64,000 nt of DNA from Listeria immobilis (GTDB lineage: Bacteria; Bacillota; Bacilli; Lactobacillales; Listeriaceae), in the NCBI RefSeq assembly GCF_014322765.1, contig NZ_JAASTZ010000009.1:89216-153215 (forward strand). Direction: 5' to 3'. Of the stretch, positions 54,878 to 63,550 are shown piece after piece. Both the position numbers and the translations under genes were made by a program. The first letter of the stretch is position 1, and the number at the start of each line of letters is the position of its first letter. Below the pieces are notes generated by a model. The model was not told where the DNA came from, did not search any database, and saw only the letters and a program-made list of their open reading frames with translations.

Positions 54878-55663
54878 CTATTTTAAACTGTCAAAATGTA
54901 ACTTTGCTTCTTTTACTGGCGAAAAACTTAAACGATGGATTGGACAAATTCCCAATGTGTCTAACCCATGCAAATGTTTTTTTGTTCCGTAACCCATGTT
55001 TTGCGCAAAATCATACCCTGGGTAAGAAATCTCATATTCTTTCATTAGCTTATCTCGCGTTACTTTAGCTATTATGGAAGCAGCAGCAATGGTTATACTT
55101 TTCGTATCGCCTTTAATTATCGATAACTCTGAATCTTGATATTTTAGAGGCATTGCATCAATTAATACAAAATCTGCTTTAGGTTCTAGTTCATTTAATG
55201 CTTTTCTCATAGCCAATTTAGTCGCCTCATAAATATTTACTTTATCAATTATATCATGCTCAATGATACCTACTCCAATAGAAATGGCTTGCTGTTTTAT
55301 CAACTCAAAAAGCGCTTCTCTTTTCGTTTCATTTAACTGTTTAGAATCATTAATTCCAACCACAGCAAAATCTTCTGGCAAAATCACAGCAGCCGCAACT
55401 ACTGGACCAGCAAGTGGACCTCGCCCAACCTCATCTACTCCAGCAATTAGTTTATAACCTTGTTTATATAAGTCTATTTCGTATTGTTTCATTTCAAGCA
55501 ATTTTTCTTTTAATTGGGCTTCTTTTTCCCATTTCTTCTGAACAGAAATAAGTAGCTTTTGAACTCCTTTGCGTTTATCATTTAAACACAATTGAAAAAA
55601 AGGATCATTTCTTGAAGACACTTGACTTAGTTTTTTTTGAATAGTTGAAATAGAGTCACTCAT
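54878..55663 (-). CDS. rnhB: Ribonuclease HII
   Basis: Removes ribonucleotides and RNA from DNA-RNA hybrids. 261 aa with an N-terminal extension and the catalytic core [20 protein letters not shown] (DEVGRG), VLIDAMPL and [15 protein letters not shown] at 55663 overlaps the rbgA stop by four bases. Confidence 0.97.
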   Translation of the reverse strand: MSDSISTIQKKLSQVSSRNDPFFQLCLNDKRKGVQKLLISVQKKWEKEAQLKEKLLEMKQYEIDLYKQGYKLIAGVDEVGRGPLAGPVVAAAVILPEDFAVVGINDSKQLNETKREALFELIKQQAISIGVGIIEHDIIDKVNIYEATKLAMRKALNELEPKADFVLIDAMPLKYQDSELSIIKGDTKSITIAAASIIAKVTRDKLMKEYEISYPGYDFAQNMGYGTKKHLHGLDTLGICPIHRLSFSPVKEAKLHFDSLK

Positions 55664-56523
55664 TCTGCATCTTCTTCCCAATTAGGGAAATCAAAGGACA
55701 TTCTTCCTAATTTTTGCTGACGAATTTCTCTAACTACTGTTTCGGCGGCACGCGAATAATCTGGATCATTATATCGATCTAAAAGTCCTCTTTTTTCAGC
55801 AATAAAAGCTAGTGTTTTAATAGGATTTTCAGACACTTTCTCCACTTTTAACCAGTTCTCTAATCGATCTGGGTAATGTTTTTCTAAAAAGTGTAAGCCA
55901 TATCCTGCAATTTCTTCCATCTGAAGTAAGTCATCTTTAATTGCACCAGTTAATGCCAATTTATAACCAATTTCTTGATCTTCAAATTTAGGCCACAGTA
56001 TTCCTGGTGTATCTAAAAGTTCTAAAGTTTTCCCAACTTTAATCCATTGTTGCGCTTTTGTTACACCTGGTTTATTACCAGTGCGCGCAATATTTTTCTT
56101 TGCAAGTCGATTTATTAATGTGGATTTACCAACATTAGGAATACCTAAGATCATCGCACGTATTGCACGTGGTTTCATTCCCTTACTTCTTAGGCGTTCA
56201 AATTTTTCAGCCATTAATTTTTCAGCTGCTTGTTCAATTTTGAATAGACCTTTCCCTTCTTGCGCGTTGACCGCAACTGCCGGTAAGCCTTTCTCAGCAA
56301 AATAATCTATCCATTCTTTCGTTGTTTTTTCATCAGCTGTATCTGCTTTATTTAAAATAATCACTCGTCTTTTTTGATGAATAATTTCTTCTAGCATTGG
56401 ATTAGAAGAAGAAAGCGGAATACGTGCATCCACTAATTCAAAAATCACATCAACTAGTTTTAATTTTTCAGTTACTTCACGACGAGCTTTGGCCATATGA
56501 CCTGGAAACCATTGAATTGTCAT
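55660..56523 (-). CDS. rbgA: Ribosome biogenesis GTPase RbgA (YlqF)
   Basis: Assembly factor for the 50S subunit in Gram-positives. 287 aa with circularly permuted GTPase motifs: G4 NKAD ([10 protein letters not shown]) first, then G1 [14 protein letters not shown] and G3 DTPGILWP; the N-terminal [13 protein letters not shown] is the YlqF hallmark. Followed by rnhB in an overlapping pair. Confidence 0.98.
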   Translation of the reverse strand: MTIQWFPGHMAKARREVTEKLKLVDVIFELVDARIPLSSSNPMLEEIIHQKRRVIILNKADTADEKTTKEWIDYFAEKGLPAVAVNAQEGKGLFKIEQAAEKLMAEKFERLRSKGMKPRAIRAMILGIPNVGKSTLINRLAKKNIARTGNKPGVTKAQQWIKVGKTLELLDTPGILWPKFEDQEIGYKLALTGAIKDDLLQMEEIAGYGLHFLEKHYPDRLENWLKVEKVSENPIKTLAFIAEKRGLLDRYNDPDYSRAAETVVREIRQQKLGRMSFDFPNWEEDAE

Positions 56524-56532
56524 TATTTACTC

Positions 56533-57075
56533 CTAATCTATAAGTTTGGCATTTTCAATTGGCCAGTAACAAATTGGTGTTGTTCCGAGTATTATGCTTT
56601 GTGGAATAGGACCAATAATGCGACTATCCTTACTTGCTCTACGATTATCACCTAAAACAAAATAAGTATCTTTTGGTACTTTTCCACCCTCCAATTGATC
56701 TTTGGAACTATAATCATCTGTTAAATAACCGTCTTTTAGTTTTTCCTTGTAAGTATCTAAATACGGCTCATCATATTTTTTACCGTTAATATAGAGTTGA
56801 TCTGCTTTGTATTCTACCGTATCGCCAGGGAGACCAATTACTCGTTTAATGTATTCTTTTCCATCATTTTCACGAAAAACGATGACATCAAAACGATCTA
56901 CATGTCCAAATCGATTAATAATTACGCGATCATCATTATGGAGTGTCGGCATCATCGAAATTCCATCTACTAGGATAGGGACAAATAAATAAAAACGGAT
57001 TATAACAGCAATTAACACTGCTAAAACAGCCGCCCAAATCCAAGACCATAACCGTTTTAAATTCTTTTCTTTCAA
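56533..57075 (-). CDS. sipZ: Type I signal peptidase SipZ
   Basis: 180 aa. One N-terminal membrane helix, then Ser40 (GISMMPTL) and Lys77 (YIKRVIGLPGD), the catalytic dyad; C-terminal GDNR box. Third of three tandem signal peptidases; in L. monocytogenes SipZ is the main one. TTG start at 57075 with a GGCGGTG-type site upstream. Confidence 0.94.
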   Translation of the reverse strand: MKEKNLKRLWSWIWAAVLAVLIAVIIRFYLFVPILVDGISMMPTLHNDDRVIINRFGHVDRFDVIVFRENDGKEYIKRVIGLPGDTVEYKADQLYINGKKYDEPYLDTYKEKLKDGYLTDDYSSKDQLEGGKVPKDTYFVLGDNRRASKDSRIIGPIPQSIILGTTPICYWPIENAKLID

Positions 57076-57140
57076 GAAATTGCACCGCCCTGTTTTTTAC
57101 TAATAGTATTATTATATACGAAAAAACGTTCATTTAATAG

Positions 57141-57175
57141 AGAAATCCGTGAAAAAGTAGCTTTCACGGATTTCT
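57141..57175 (-). other. Strong hairpin after sipY
   Basis: 14-bp perfect stem (57162-57175 with 57141-57154), just after the sipY stop; only a weak T-tract follows. Possibly a partial terminator or processing site between sipY and sipZ. Confidence 0.6.
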
Positions 57176-57177
57176 AG

Positions 57178-57747
57178 TTAATTTCCAAATTGCAAAACTG
57201 TTCCATTTACAGTTGTATCATCAATGAATCCAAAAACGCGGCTATCTGAACTTCCTCCACGATTATCTCCAAGCACAAACAGTTTTCCTTCTGGTACTTT
57301 GCTCTCACCTGTCATATCCTCTAATGTATAGTCCGCAATATAAGGTTTTTGAGTTGGATCCGGATTCCATAATGTTAATGTACTTTCTGGCAAATAACTT
57401 TCTACTTTACGTTTACCATTCAAGTATAATTCTCCATTTTTAAATGCTATTTTATCTCCGGGCAAACCGATTACTCGTTTGATGAAATGTTCTCCAGTTC
57501 CAATCATTGGCGGCTCATCAAACACAATAATGTCAAAACGCTTTGGATTCGTTATTTTTTCGATAAAAATCCGATCACCATCTTGATAGGTCGGCTCCAT
57601 AGATGTGCCTTCTACTTTTACGGGTGCAATAACAAAATTGCGAACTACTAAAGCTATTGCCAATGCCGCTACAATAACAAGCACCCAACTTAATAATTGC
57701 TGCGCCCTGTTTTTTTTCTTGGGCTGTTCTTTGTCATTTTCTTGCAT
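57178..57747 (-). CDS. sipY: Type I signal peptidase SipY
   Basis: 189 aa. N-terminal helix, Ser49 (EGTSMEPTY) and Lys90 (FIKRVIGLPGD) dyad, GDNRGGSSDSR box. Second of the tandem set. ATG eight bases after AGGAGG. Unlike SipX and SipZ, a longer Lys/Gln-rich cytoplasmic N-terminus precedes its helix. Confidence 0.94.
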   Translation of the reverse strand: MQENDKEQPKKKNRAQQLLSWVLVIVAALAIALVVRNFVIAPVKVEGTSMEPTYQDGDRIFIEKITNPKRFDIIVFDEPPMIGTGEHFIKRVIGLPGDKIAFKNGELYLNGKRKVESYLPESTLTLWNPDPTQKPYIADYTLEDMTGESKVPEGKLFVLGDNRGGSSDSRVFGFIDDTTVNGTVLQFGN

Positions 57748-57780
57748 CCATGTCTCCTCCTAGGCTTGCTGCAGTTTTAA

Positions 57781-58347
57781 TTATCGTTTTAATGATTTTC
57801 CAAATGAAATTACTTTTCCAAGTACACTATCCTGTGAAATAAAGCCAATATAACGACTATCTTTACTCACTTGGCGATTATCACCTAATACAAATAATTT
57901 GCCTTCAGGAACAGTAAGTGCGCCATTAGAACCTTTGATTTCAGCCATAGTAAAATTAGAATCTCCATTCGCATCTGTTGTTAAATAACCACTTTGTAAC
58001 GCATCTTTTTCCGAATCTAAGTAAGGTTCATCATATTTTTTATCATTAATATACAATTGATCTTCTTTATATTCTACTTTATCTCCAGGAAGTCCAATTA
58101 CCCGCTTAATGTATTCTGCATTTTCTTCATCAGGAGCTGGAAACACAATGATGTCAAAACGATCTGGTTCTGATACTTTATTAATAAATAAATGTTCCCC
58201 ATCATGTAGTGTTGGGTCCATTGATTCACCATTAACAGTAACTGGAGAAATTAAAAAATAGCGAATGCCGAAAGCTAGCACAAGCGCAATGATAATTATT
58301 TTTATCCATCCAAATGCCCCTGAAAAAAATTTATTTTCATTTTTCAT
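57781..58347 (-). CDS. sipX: Type I signal peptidase SipX
   Basis: 188 aa. N-terminal helix, Ser42 (NGESMDPTL) and Lys81 (YIKRVIGLPGD) dyad, GDNRQVSKDSR box. First of the three tandem genes after clpX. GGAGAGG ribosome-binding site. Cleaves signal peptides of exported proteins at the outer membrane face. Confidence 0.94.
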   Translation of the reverse strand: MKNENKFFSGAFGWIKIIIIALVLAFGIRYFLISPVTVNGESMDPTLHDGEHLFINKVSEPDRFDIIVFPAPDEENAEYIKRVIGLPGDKVEYKEDQLYINDKKYDEPYLDSEKDALQSGYLTTDANGDSNFTMAEIKGSNGALTVPEGKLFVLGDNRQVSKDSRYIGFISQDSVLGKVISFGKSLKR

Positions 58348-58434
58348 GTTTTTTTATCCTCTCCAACTAATATTAGTAAAGTATAGCACGAAACAAGCCA
58401 AATGTTGTAATAAAAAAGCTGATTTAATAGAAAA

Positions 58435-58458
58435 ATGCGCGCCAATTATGACGCGCAT
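58435..58458 (-). terminator. clpX terminator
   Basis: ATGCGCG/CGCGCAT 7-bp GC-rich stem followed by TTTTTC on the minus strand; seven bases after clpX. Confidence 0.8.
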
Positions 58459-58464
58459 CTAAAA

Positions 58465-59724
58465 TCATGCTGATGTTTTAATTGGAATTATGGAACCATC
58501 CTCTAATTGTAGCTGTGGTTCTTCTTCCCCACGTGCTGCTTTTTCAGTAATAATACATTTTGTAATATCATCACGAGAAGGAATTTCGAACATTACTTCT
58601 AGCATAATTTGCTCAATAATAGAACGAAGACCACGTGCACCTGTTTTACGTTCAATCGCTTCTTTCGCAATTTCTATCAATGCAGTAGGTTCAAATTCAA
58701 GTTCTACATCATCTAGCTCTAACATCCGTTTATATTGTTTTACCAGCGCATTTTTTGGTTCTGTTAAAATAGAGACTAATGCTGCTTCGTCTAACTGTTC
58801 CAAAGTTGCAATTACTGGCAAACGACCAATAAATTCAGGTATTAGACCGAATTTCAGTAAATCTTCTGGAACAACACGAGACAAATAAGTTTCGTCTTCT
58901 TTGAGTTTTGCATTATCCGTACCAAATCCAATGACCTTCTCACCCATTCGATTTTTTACGATTTGCTCAATTCCATCAAATGCTCCACCAACGATAAATA
59001 GAATGTTTCCTGTATCAATTTGAATTAACTCTTGATGAGGATGTTTTCTACCACCTTGTGGAGGAACACTTGCAACAGTACCTTCTAAAATTTTCAGTAA
59101 AGCTTGTTGAACGCCTTCACCGGAAACATCTCTAGTAATAGATGGGTTTTCAGATTTACGAGCTACTTTGTCAATTTCATCAATGTAGATAATACCTTTT
59201 TCGGCTTTTTCCACATCGTAGTCTGCTGATTGAATAAGTTTAAGAAGAATATTTTCCACATCTTCTCCAACATAACCAGCTTCTGTAAGTGAAGTCGCAT
59301 CTGCAATTGCAAATGGAACGTTAAGAATTCGTGCTAATGTTTGAGCAAGTAGCGTTTTACCACTACCGGTTGGGCCAATTAAACAAATATTACTTTTTGA
59401 AAGTTCTACTTCATCTTCTTTAGTTTCATTAGAATTAACACGCTTATAATGATTATAAACAGCTACAGAAAGAGCCTTTTTGGCACGCTCTTGCCCTATA
59501 ACATAATCACTTAATATATGACGAATTTCCTGTGGTTTTGGCACTTCACCAAAATCAACAAATTCAGAAACACCTAGCTCTTCTTCAATAATTTCGTTAC
59601 AAAGCTCGATACATTCATCACAAATATAAACGCCTGGACCAGCCACTAATTTACGTACTTGATCTTGAGTCTTTCCGCAAAAGGAGCATTTAAGTTGGCC
59701 TTTTTCATCGTTAAATTTAAACAT
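58465..59724 (-). CDS. clpX: ATP-dependent Clp protease ATPase subunit ClpX
   Basis: AAA+ unfoldase partner of ClpP. 419 aa: N-terminal zinc-binding domain (CSFCGK...CDECIELC), Walker [14 protein letters not shown], Walker [10 protein letters not shown], and the ClpP-binding IGF loop (KVIGFG). Follows tig as in Bacillus. Confidence 0.98.
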   Translation of the reverse strand: MFKFNDEKGQLKCSFCGKTQDQVRKLVAGPGVYICDECIELCNEIIEEELGVSEFVDFGEVPKPQEIRHILSDYVIGQERAKKALSVAVYNHYKRVNSNETKEDEVELSKSNICLIGPTGSGKTLLAQTLARILNVPFAIADATSLTEAGYVGEDVENILLKLIQSADYDVEKAEKGIIYIDEIDKVARKSENPSITRDVSGEGVQQALLKILEGTVASVPPQGGRKHPHQELIQIDTGNILFIVGGAFDGIEQIVKNRMGEKVIGFGTDNAKLKEDETYLSRVVPEDLLKFGLIPEFIGRLPVIATLEQLDEAALVSILTEPKNALVKQYKRMLELDDVELEFEPTALIEIAKEAIERKTGARGLRSIIEQIMLEVMFEIPSRDDITKCIITEKAARGEEEPQLQLEDGSIIPIKTSA

Positions 59725-59789
59725 AATATTTCACCCCTTCGCATAGGTATGTTTCATATAGGTGAATTTTTCATCTCCTATGTGTGTTA

Positions 59790-59819
59790 ATAATAGCATT
59801 TGTTTTATAGAAATGCCAA
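59790..59819 (-). promoter_or_regulatory. Candidate clpX promoter
   Basis: Minus strand TTGGCA (59819-59814), 18-base spacer, TATTAT (59795-59790), 65 bases before clpX. The leader contains inverted CATAGG/CCTATG elements able to form alternative hairpins. Confidence 0.45.
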
Positions 59820-59846
59820 TCATCTGTATTCATATTTCTACATTCA

Positions 59847-59875
59847 GAAGGACACGAGTATAACTCATGTCCTTC
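59847..59875. other. Hairpin between tig and clpX
   Basis: 13-bp stem (59847-59859 with 59863-59875, one G-U) with a three-base loop. On the gene strand no T-run follows; a T-run lies on the opposite strand. Likely tig mRNA 3'-end structure or weak terminator. Confidence 0.5.
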
Positions 59876-59908
59876 ATTTTTGAATGAAATTATTAAATCA
59901 ACTTTGGC

Positions 59909-61192
59909 TTATTTTTCCACAGCGCTATCTAATAATACATCAATAGCTTTACGGATTTTAAGATCTGATTTAAGTTCGCTCATGTCACCAAGTGCGGCAC
60001 GAACTGCATCTTTTTCCATACCATATTTTTCAGCTAATGTTGCAATTTCTTCATCAATAGCTTCTTCAGTTGGCTCAATATTCTCTGCTTCAGCAATTGC
60101 TTCAAGCACTAAGTTCATTTTTACGCGTTTTTCAGCGTCTTTTTCCATTTGTGCATGCATTGCTTCTTCTGTTTGACCAGTAAATTGGTAATATAATTCA
60201 GGAGTTAATCCTTGAGCTTGTAAATCTTGTGCAAAATGATTCATTAAGTGATCTGCTTCATGATGAACCATTGCATGTGGAATGTCCACTTCTGCATTTT
60301 CAACAGCTTTAGCAATCACTTCTTCTTGCTTAGCTTGAGCTACAGAATCTTCTTTTGCTTCTTGTAAACGTTTAGAGATTTTTTCTTTTAGTTCATCTAA
60401 AGTTTCTACTTCTTCGTCAATGTCTTTTGCAAGTTCATCATCAAGAGCAGGAACTTCTTTTGTTTTGATTTCATGTAATTTCACTTTGAAAACTACAGGT
60501 TGTCCAGCTAAATCTTCCGCATGATATTCTTCTGGGAAAGTTAACTCAATATCTGCTTCATCGCCAGCTTTTAAACCAACTAATTTTTCTTCAAAGCCAG
60601 GAATAAATTGTCCGCTACCAAGTTCTAGCGAATGATTTTCAGCTTGTCCACCTTCGAAAGCTACACCATCTTTGAATCCTTCAAAATCAAGAATTACTGT
60701 GTCGCCATTTTCAGCTGGGGCATCTTCTTTTACAACTAACTCAGCTTGACGCTCTTGTAATTGTTTCAATTCTTCTTCTAATTCTTCTGTTGTAAGTTCT
60801 GTTTCACGTTTTTCTACTTCAAGACCTTTATAGTCTCCAAGTTTAACTTCTGGTTTTACAGTGACATCTGCTGTTAATACCCAAGTTTCGCCTTTTTCCA
60901 TAGATTCAATGTTTACTTGAGGAGTGTCCACTGGATCGATTCCAGCTTCATCAATTGCTGCAGAGTATACTTCTGGAAGCAAAATATCAAGTGCATCTTG
61001 ATAAAGAGCTTCTTCGCCGAAACGTTGATTGAAAATTTGACGTGGAACTTTTCCTTTACGGAATCCAGGCACATTAAGAGTTTTACGTACTTTTACGAAA
61101 GCTCTATCTAAACCTTCTTTTACTTTTTCTTGTTCAATTTCAAAAGTAAGTTTTCCAACATTACCTTCTTGTTTTTCCCATTTTACTGACAT
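59909..61192 (-). CDS. tig: Trigger factor
   Basis: Ribosome-bound chaperone and prolyl isomerase. 427 aa: N-terminal ribosome-binding signature [16 protein letters not shown]-type PPIase middle domain ([24 protein letters not shown]), C-terminal helical chaperone arms. ATG nine bases after GGAGGG. Order ysoA-like, tig, clpX is as in Bacillus. Confidence 0.98.
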   Translation of the reverse strand: MSVKWEKQEGNVGKLTFEIEQEKVKEGLDRAFVKVRKTLNVPGFRKGKVPRQIFNQRFGEEALYQDALDILLPEVYSAAIDEAGIDPVDTPQVNIESMEKGETWVLTADVTVKPEVKLGDYKGLEVEKRETELTTEELEEELKQLQERQAELVVKEDAPAENGDTVILDFEGFKDGVAFEGGQAENHSLELGSGQFIPGFEEKLVGLKAGDEADIELTFPEEYHAEDLAGQPVVFKVKLHEIKTKEVPALDDELAKDIDEEVETLDELKEKISKRLQEAKEDSVAQAKQEEVIAKAVENAEVDIPHAMVHHEADHLMNHFAQDLQAQGLTPELYYQFTGQTEEAMHAQMEKDAEKRVKMNLVLEAIAEAENIEPTEEAIDEEIATLAEKYGMEKDAVRAALGDMSELKSDLKIRKAIDVLLDSAVEK

Positions 61193-61307
61193 GGTATAAT
61201 TCCCTCCATCATCTATTTAGATCAAATTTAATTACTCTCATGACAAGTTTCAGCCATACTTACTAATAATAACACAGATATCCCTGACTTGAAAACAACA
61301 AATATCA

Positions 61308-62246
61308 TTATATTAAATAATATTGCTGCCTTATTTCCAACTCTTCAATAAACAAAATTGCTTCCTCTACGCTGCTAGGATTTACATTATCCGAAAGAAC
61401 ACTACTATCACCATACAAAGCATTTGCCCATTGGTAATATGCACTCACCCATATTTCGGAATCTTTTGGTTCTAGCTCAAATGGATAGAGCAAAAATAAA
61501 TGTTGTTGTATGATACCTAAAACCTGCTCCAGTAAACTAGGATTGCTATTTTCTAGTTCTTCTGTTAATCCAGCAAATATAGCTTGTGCAAAATCATTTT
61601 CTGCGAGCATAGGTACAGTTGTCGGATTAAAAAAGCCTGTTTTCGCTATTTTTCGCACTTGTATTTCTTCATCTACTTCTTTTTCTTGCATTAGCTCAAA
61701 AATCATTGACTGTACAAATGGTGAAAAATTTTCATCAGCTAGGAAATTTTTAAAAACTGGTAAAAATGTATCAATTTCTAAAAATCTAGCTTCTTGTAAA
61801 AATTCAAGTTGCTCCGCTGTTTGCCAAGATGCAAATTCGCGAATATCTTTTCGAGAAACAAACTTTTTGGGGAACTGAATCACATTATCCGCCATTGGTT
61901 CGTTCGGCTCGCTTAGTTCTTCTTCCATATAATGTCGTACTAAAGTAAAGTAGGTATCCATATTATCTTCTTTCATAAAAGTAACGGATAGTTCTCCTAA
62001 AATTTCTTTACTATAGCCATTCATTGTTAAAAAGTTTTGCCCTATTTCTTGTGCTTTCTTCGTTTTATCTGTTTGATTATAAAACTTAATTAATCTATGT
62101 ACAATTTCTTCGTTGCAAGGTTCTTGATGATACGCGTTTTCCAAATAATTTAGCGTGCTCATTAACTCATCTTCTGACAACGAAGTAATCCCTTTTTCCA
62201 AAAATTTTTTAACACTTACTGGAAAAAAAGCGCCACTTCCATTCAT
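61308..62246 (-). CDS. TPR-like protein (YsoA-like)
   Basis: 312 aa, soluble, acidic, mostly helical, with weak tetratricopeptide-like repeats (STLNYLENAYHQEPCNEEIV; KAQEIGQNFLTMNGYSKEIL). Position directly upstream of tig matches Bacillus YsoA. Function unknown. AAAAGGAG precedes the ATG at 62246. It is the last conserved gene before the variable segment. Confidence 0.8.
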   Translation of the reverse strand: MNGSGAFFPVSVKKFLEKGITSLSEDELMSTLNYLENAYHQEPCNEEIVHRLIKFYNQTDKTKKAQEIGQNFLTMNGYSKEILGELSVTFMKEDNMDTYFTLVRHYMEEELSEPNEPMADNVIQFPKKFVSRKDIREFASWQTAEQLEFLQEARFLEIDTFLPVFKNFLADENFSPFVQSMIFELMQEKEVDEEIQVRKIAKTGFFNPTTVPMLAENDFAQAIFAGLTEELENSNPSLLEQVLGIIQQHLFLLYPFELEPKDSEIWVSAYYQWANALYGDSSVLSDNVNPSSVEEAILFIEELEIRQQYYLI

Positions 62247-62398
62247 TGTTTTATCTCCTTTTAGTTGAAAAAACTTTATTTATTCTTATTGGATTTACCC
62301 TAATTGTAAAAATTCTAACCAATTTCAGCAAAATAGGTTGATTTTGTTTGGTTTATTCTACTTGGATAGTTTGGTTCTGTCAAGAGGGTTTTTAGTGG

Positions 62399-62572
62399 CT
62401 AATTCTTATAAATATTCTTACCAAGGGTCCGCTTAAAATCTCGAATGGTATTGGCCCATGCTAGTTTATCCTGGCTCGGCACTACAAAGGTCCCCGTTGT
62501 CGAATTCCATGCGGTCTTTGTTTGGGCTAGACCTTGATTAATCGCCTGTTTCAAACTCGCGATTAGGGGTCC
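62399..62572 (-). pseudogene. Gene relic A: C-terminal fragment of an unrecognised protein
   Basis: A 57-codon open stretch without a start, running into tandem upstream stops; contains IASLKQAINQGLAQTKTAW and DKLAWANTIRDFKRTLGKN. G+C is about 45 percent, clearly above its surroundings, which suggests transferred DNA. It looks like the end of a larger protein, possibly a displaced toxin tip, but I cannot assign a family. Confidence 0.5.
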
Positions 62573-62586
62573 TTATTATTCTTAAT

Positions 62587-62721
62587 CTATACATACTTAT
62601 CACTAGCGTAACACAATAAATAGCGCCTTTTGAGTTGCCAAGGTAATCCTCCCTTGATTTTACTACCAATTGTAGCAAAGCCAATATCCTTTGCCACTAT
62701 TTCAACTTCCGCTGTGTAATT
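62587..62721 (-). pseudogene. Gene relic B: unrecognised fragment
   Basis: A 44-codon open stretch between stops, in a different frame from relic A, with VAKDIGFATIGSKIKGGLPW. No start or ribosome-binding site in frame. May be part of the same decayed gene as relic A. Low confidence. Confidence 0.3.
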
Positions 62722-62753
62722 TTATAGTTGATATCTCACGGAGTAAAAAACAA

Positions 62754-62794
62754 AAAAAGCAATTCCTTTTAAAAGGGACATGCTTTGAAACGTT
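62754..62794 (-). terminator. rpsI-type terminator accompanying the S9 fragment
   Basis: On the minus strand AAGCA..TCC-CTTTT pairs with AAAAG-GGA..TGCTT (two-base internal loop) followed by seven T. It sits directly after the S9 fragment's stop, as a native terminator would. Confidence 0.7.
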
Positions 62795-62798
62795 GATA

Positions 62799-62864
62799 TT
62801 AACGTTTTGAGAACTGAGGTGCACGACGCGCAGCCTTCAATCCGTATTTTTTACGTTCTTTCAT
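62799..62864 (-). pseudogene. rpsI: Displaced 3' end of ribosomal protein S9 gene
   Basis: Minus strand encodes MKERKKYGLKAARRAPQFSK-R then stop, the exact C-terminal 21 residues of ribosomal protein S9. Sequence upstream of the ATG (reading AAAAAACAGC) does not continue S9, so homology begins abruptly. The complete rpsI lies elsewhere in Listeria (rplM-rpsI). An end-of-gene fragment plus terminator at a foreign locus is the signature of an attachment-site scar or recombination junction. Confidence 0.85.
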
Positions 62865-62879
62865 GCTGTTTTTTAAATA

Positions 62880-63044
62880 CGATTAAACCAAGTTTATTCC
62901 ATATAACTAAATGTTGATTTTTTGAGTTTTAAGGTCAATTCATTTAAATGGAATTAACTGCGTTTCAAATTTTTCTATGCCGAAGACTATGTCATGTAAA
63001 GAAATTACTATGCCAAAAAAGTATATACAATTTGAATTCTAACA
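62880..63044. other. Non-coding stretch between S9 fragment and toxin module
   Basis: AT-rich; no gene, relic or operator that I can recognise. CTATGCC occurs twice (about 62977 and 63009). Together with 62247-62398 this makes an 896-base region without an intact gene. Confidence 0.5.
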
Positions 63045-63076
63045 AAAGAACAAGCCGATTTAACAACTTGTTCTTT
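63045..63076. terminator. Terminator of the toxin-immunity unit
   Basis: AAAGAACAAG (63045-63054) pairs with CTTGTTCTTT (63067-63076); T-rich on both sides. On the minus strand it lies 67 bases after the immunity gene. Confidence 0.7.
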
Positions 63077-63142
63077 CATTTACTTCAAAAATTAATTATA
63101 CGTTTCGAGATAAAGAACCTTTTCGCATCATTTTTTTACAGT

Positions 63143-63550
63143 TCACAATTTAGAAATCACTTTTTTAAATTCTTCATATCTTTTCATAAACTCATCTCTT
63201 TCAAAATCAAAATCCCATAAGGAATTATCTATATTTTGATCTATATGAGAAGGTAACTCTTTCAGCTCTTTTTTATATACTTCCAATTTCTCAATAGGCT
63301 CTTTTGCTAACTGCTCTAAAAACTGTCCGTCCCACATCTCGCCTGCTAATGGATCACACAAAATAAACTCTATAGCTTTTTTTATTGCAAGATTTTCTAA
63401 TTCATGCTGTGAAAACATTGTATAAACATCATTTTCATCTATTTCATCTTCAGTTTTATTTAATAATTCTCTAAACCAAATATCATATTTTTCAGTTGTA
63501 GTAGGAAAATTATCGCTTACATGATAAATATCTTTTATTTTTTCAGCCAT
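63143..63550 (-). CDS. Probable immunity protein for the adjacent toxin
   Basis: 135 aa, acidic, helical, soluble; contains ELENLAIKKAIEFILCDPLA and GEMWDGQFLEQLAKE. Its ATG lies inside the end of the toxin gene (16-base overlap) with GGAGG nine bases upstream, the normal toxin-immunity arrangement. Resembles the small CdiI-like immunity proteins next to type-28 toxins; family assignment is from pattern recognition, not a search. Confidence 0.7.
   Translation of the reverse strand: MAEKIKDIYHVSDNFPTTTEKYDIWFRELLNKTEDEIDENDVYTMFSQHELENLAIKKAIEFILCDPLAGEMWDGQFLEQLAKEPIEKLEVYKKELKELPSHIDQNIDNSLWDFDFERDEFMKRYEEFKKVISKL

Noticed and set aside
62948..63220. Plus-strand open frame of 90 codons beside the toxin module
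   Set aside because: No ribosome-binding site, composition of noise (many Phe/Asn/Lys), overlaps the immunity gene antisense and crosses its terminator.
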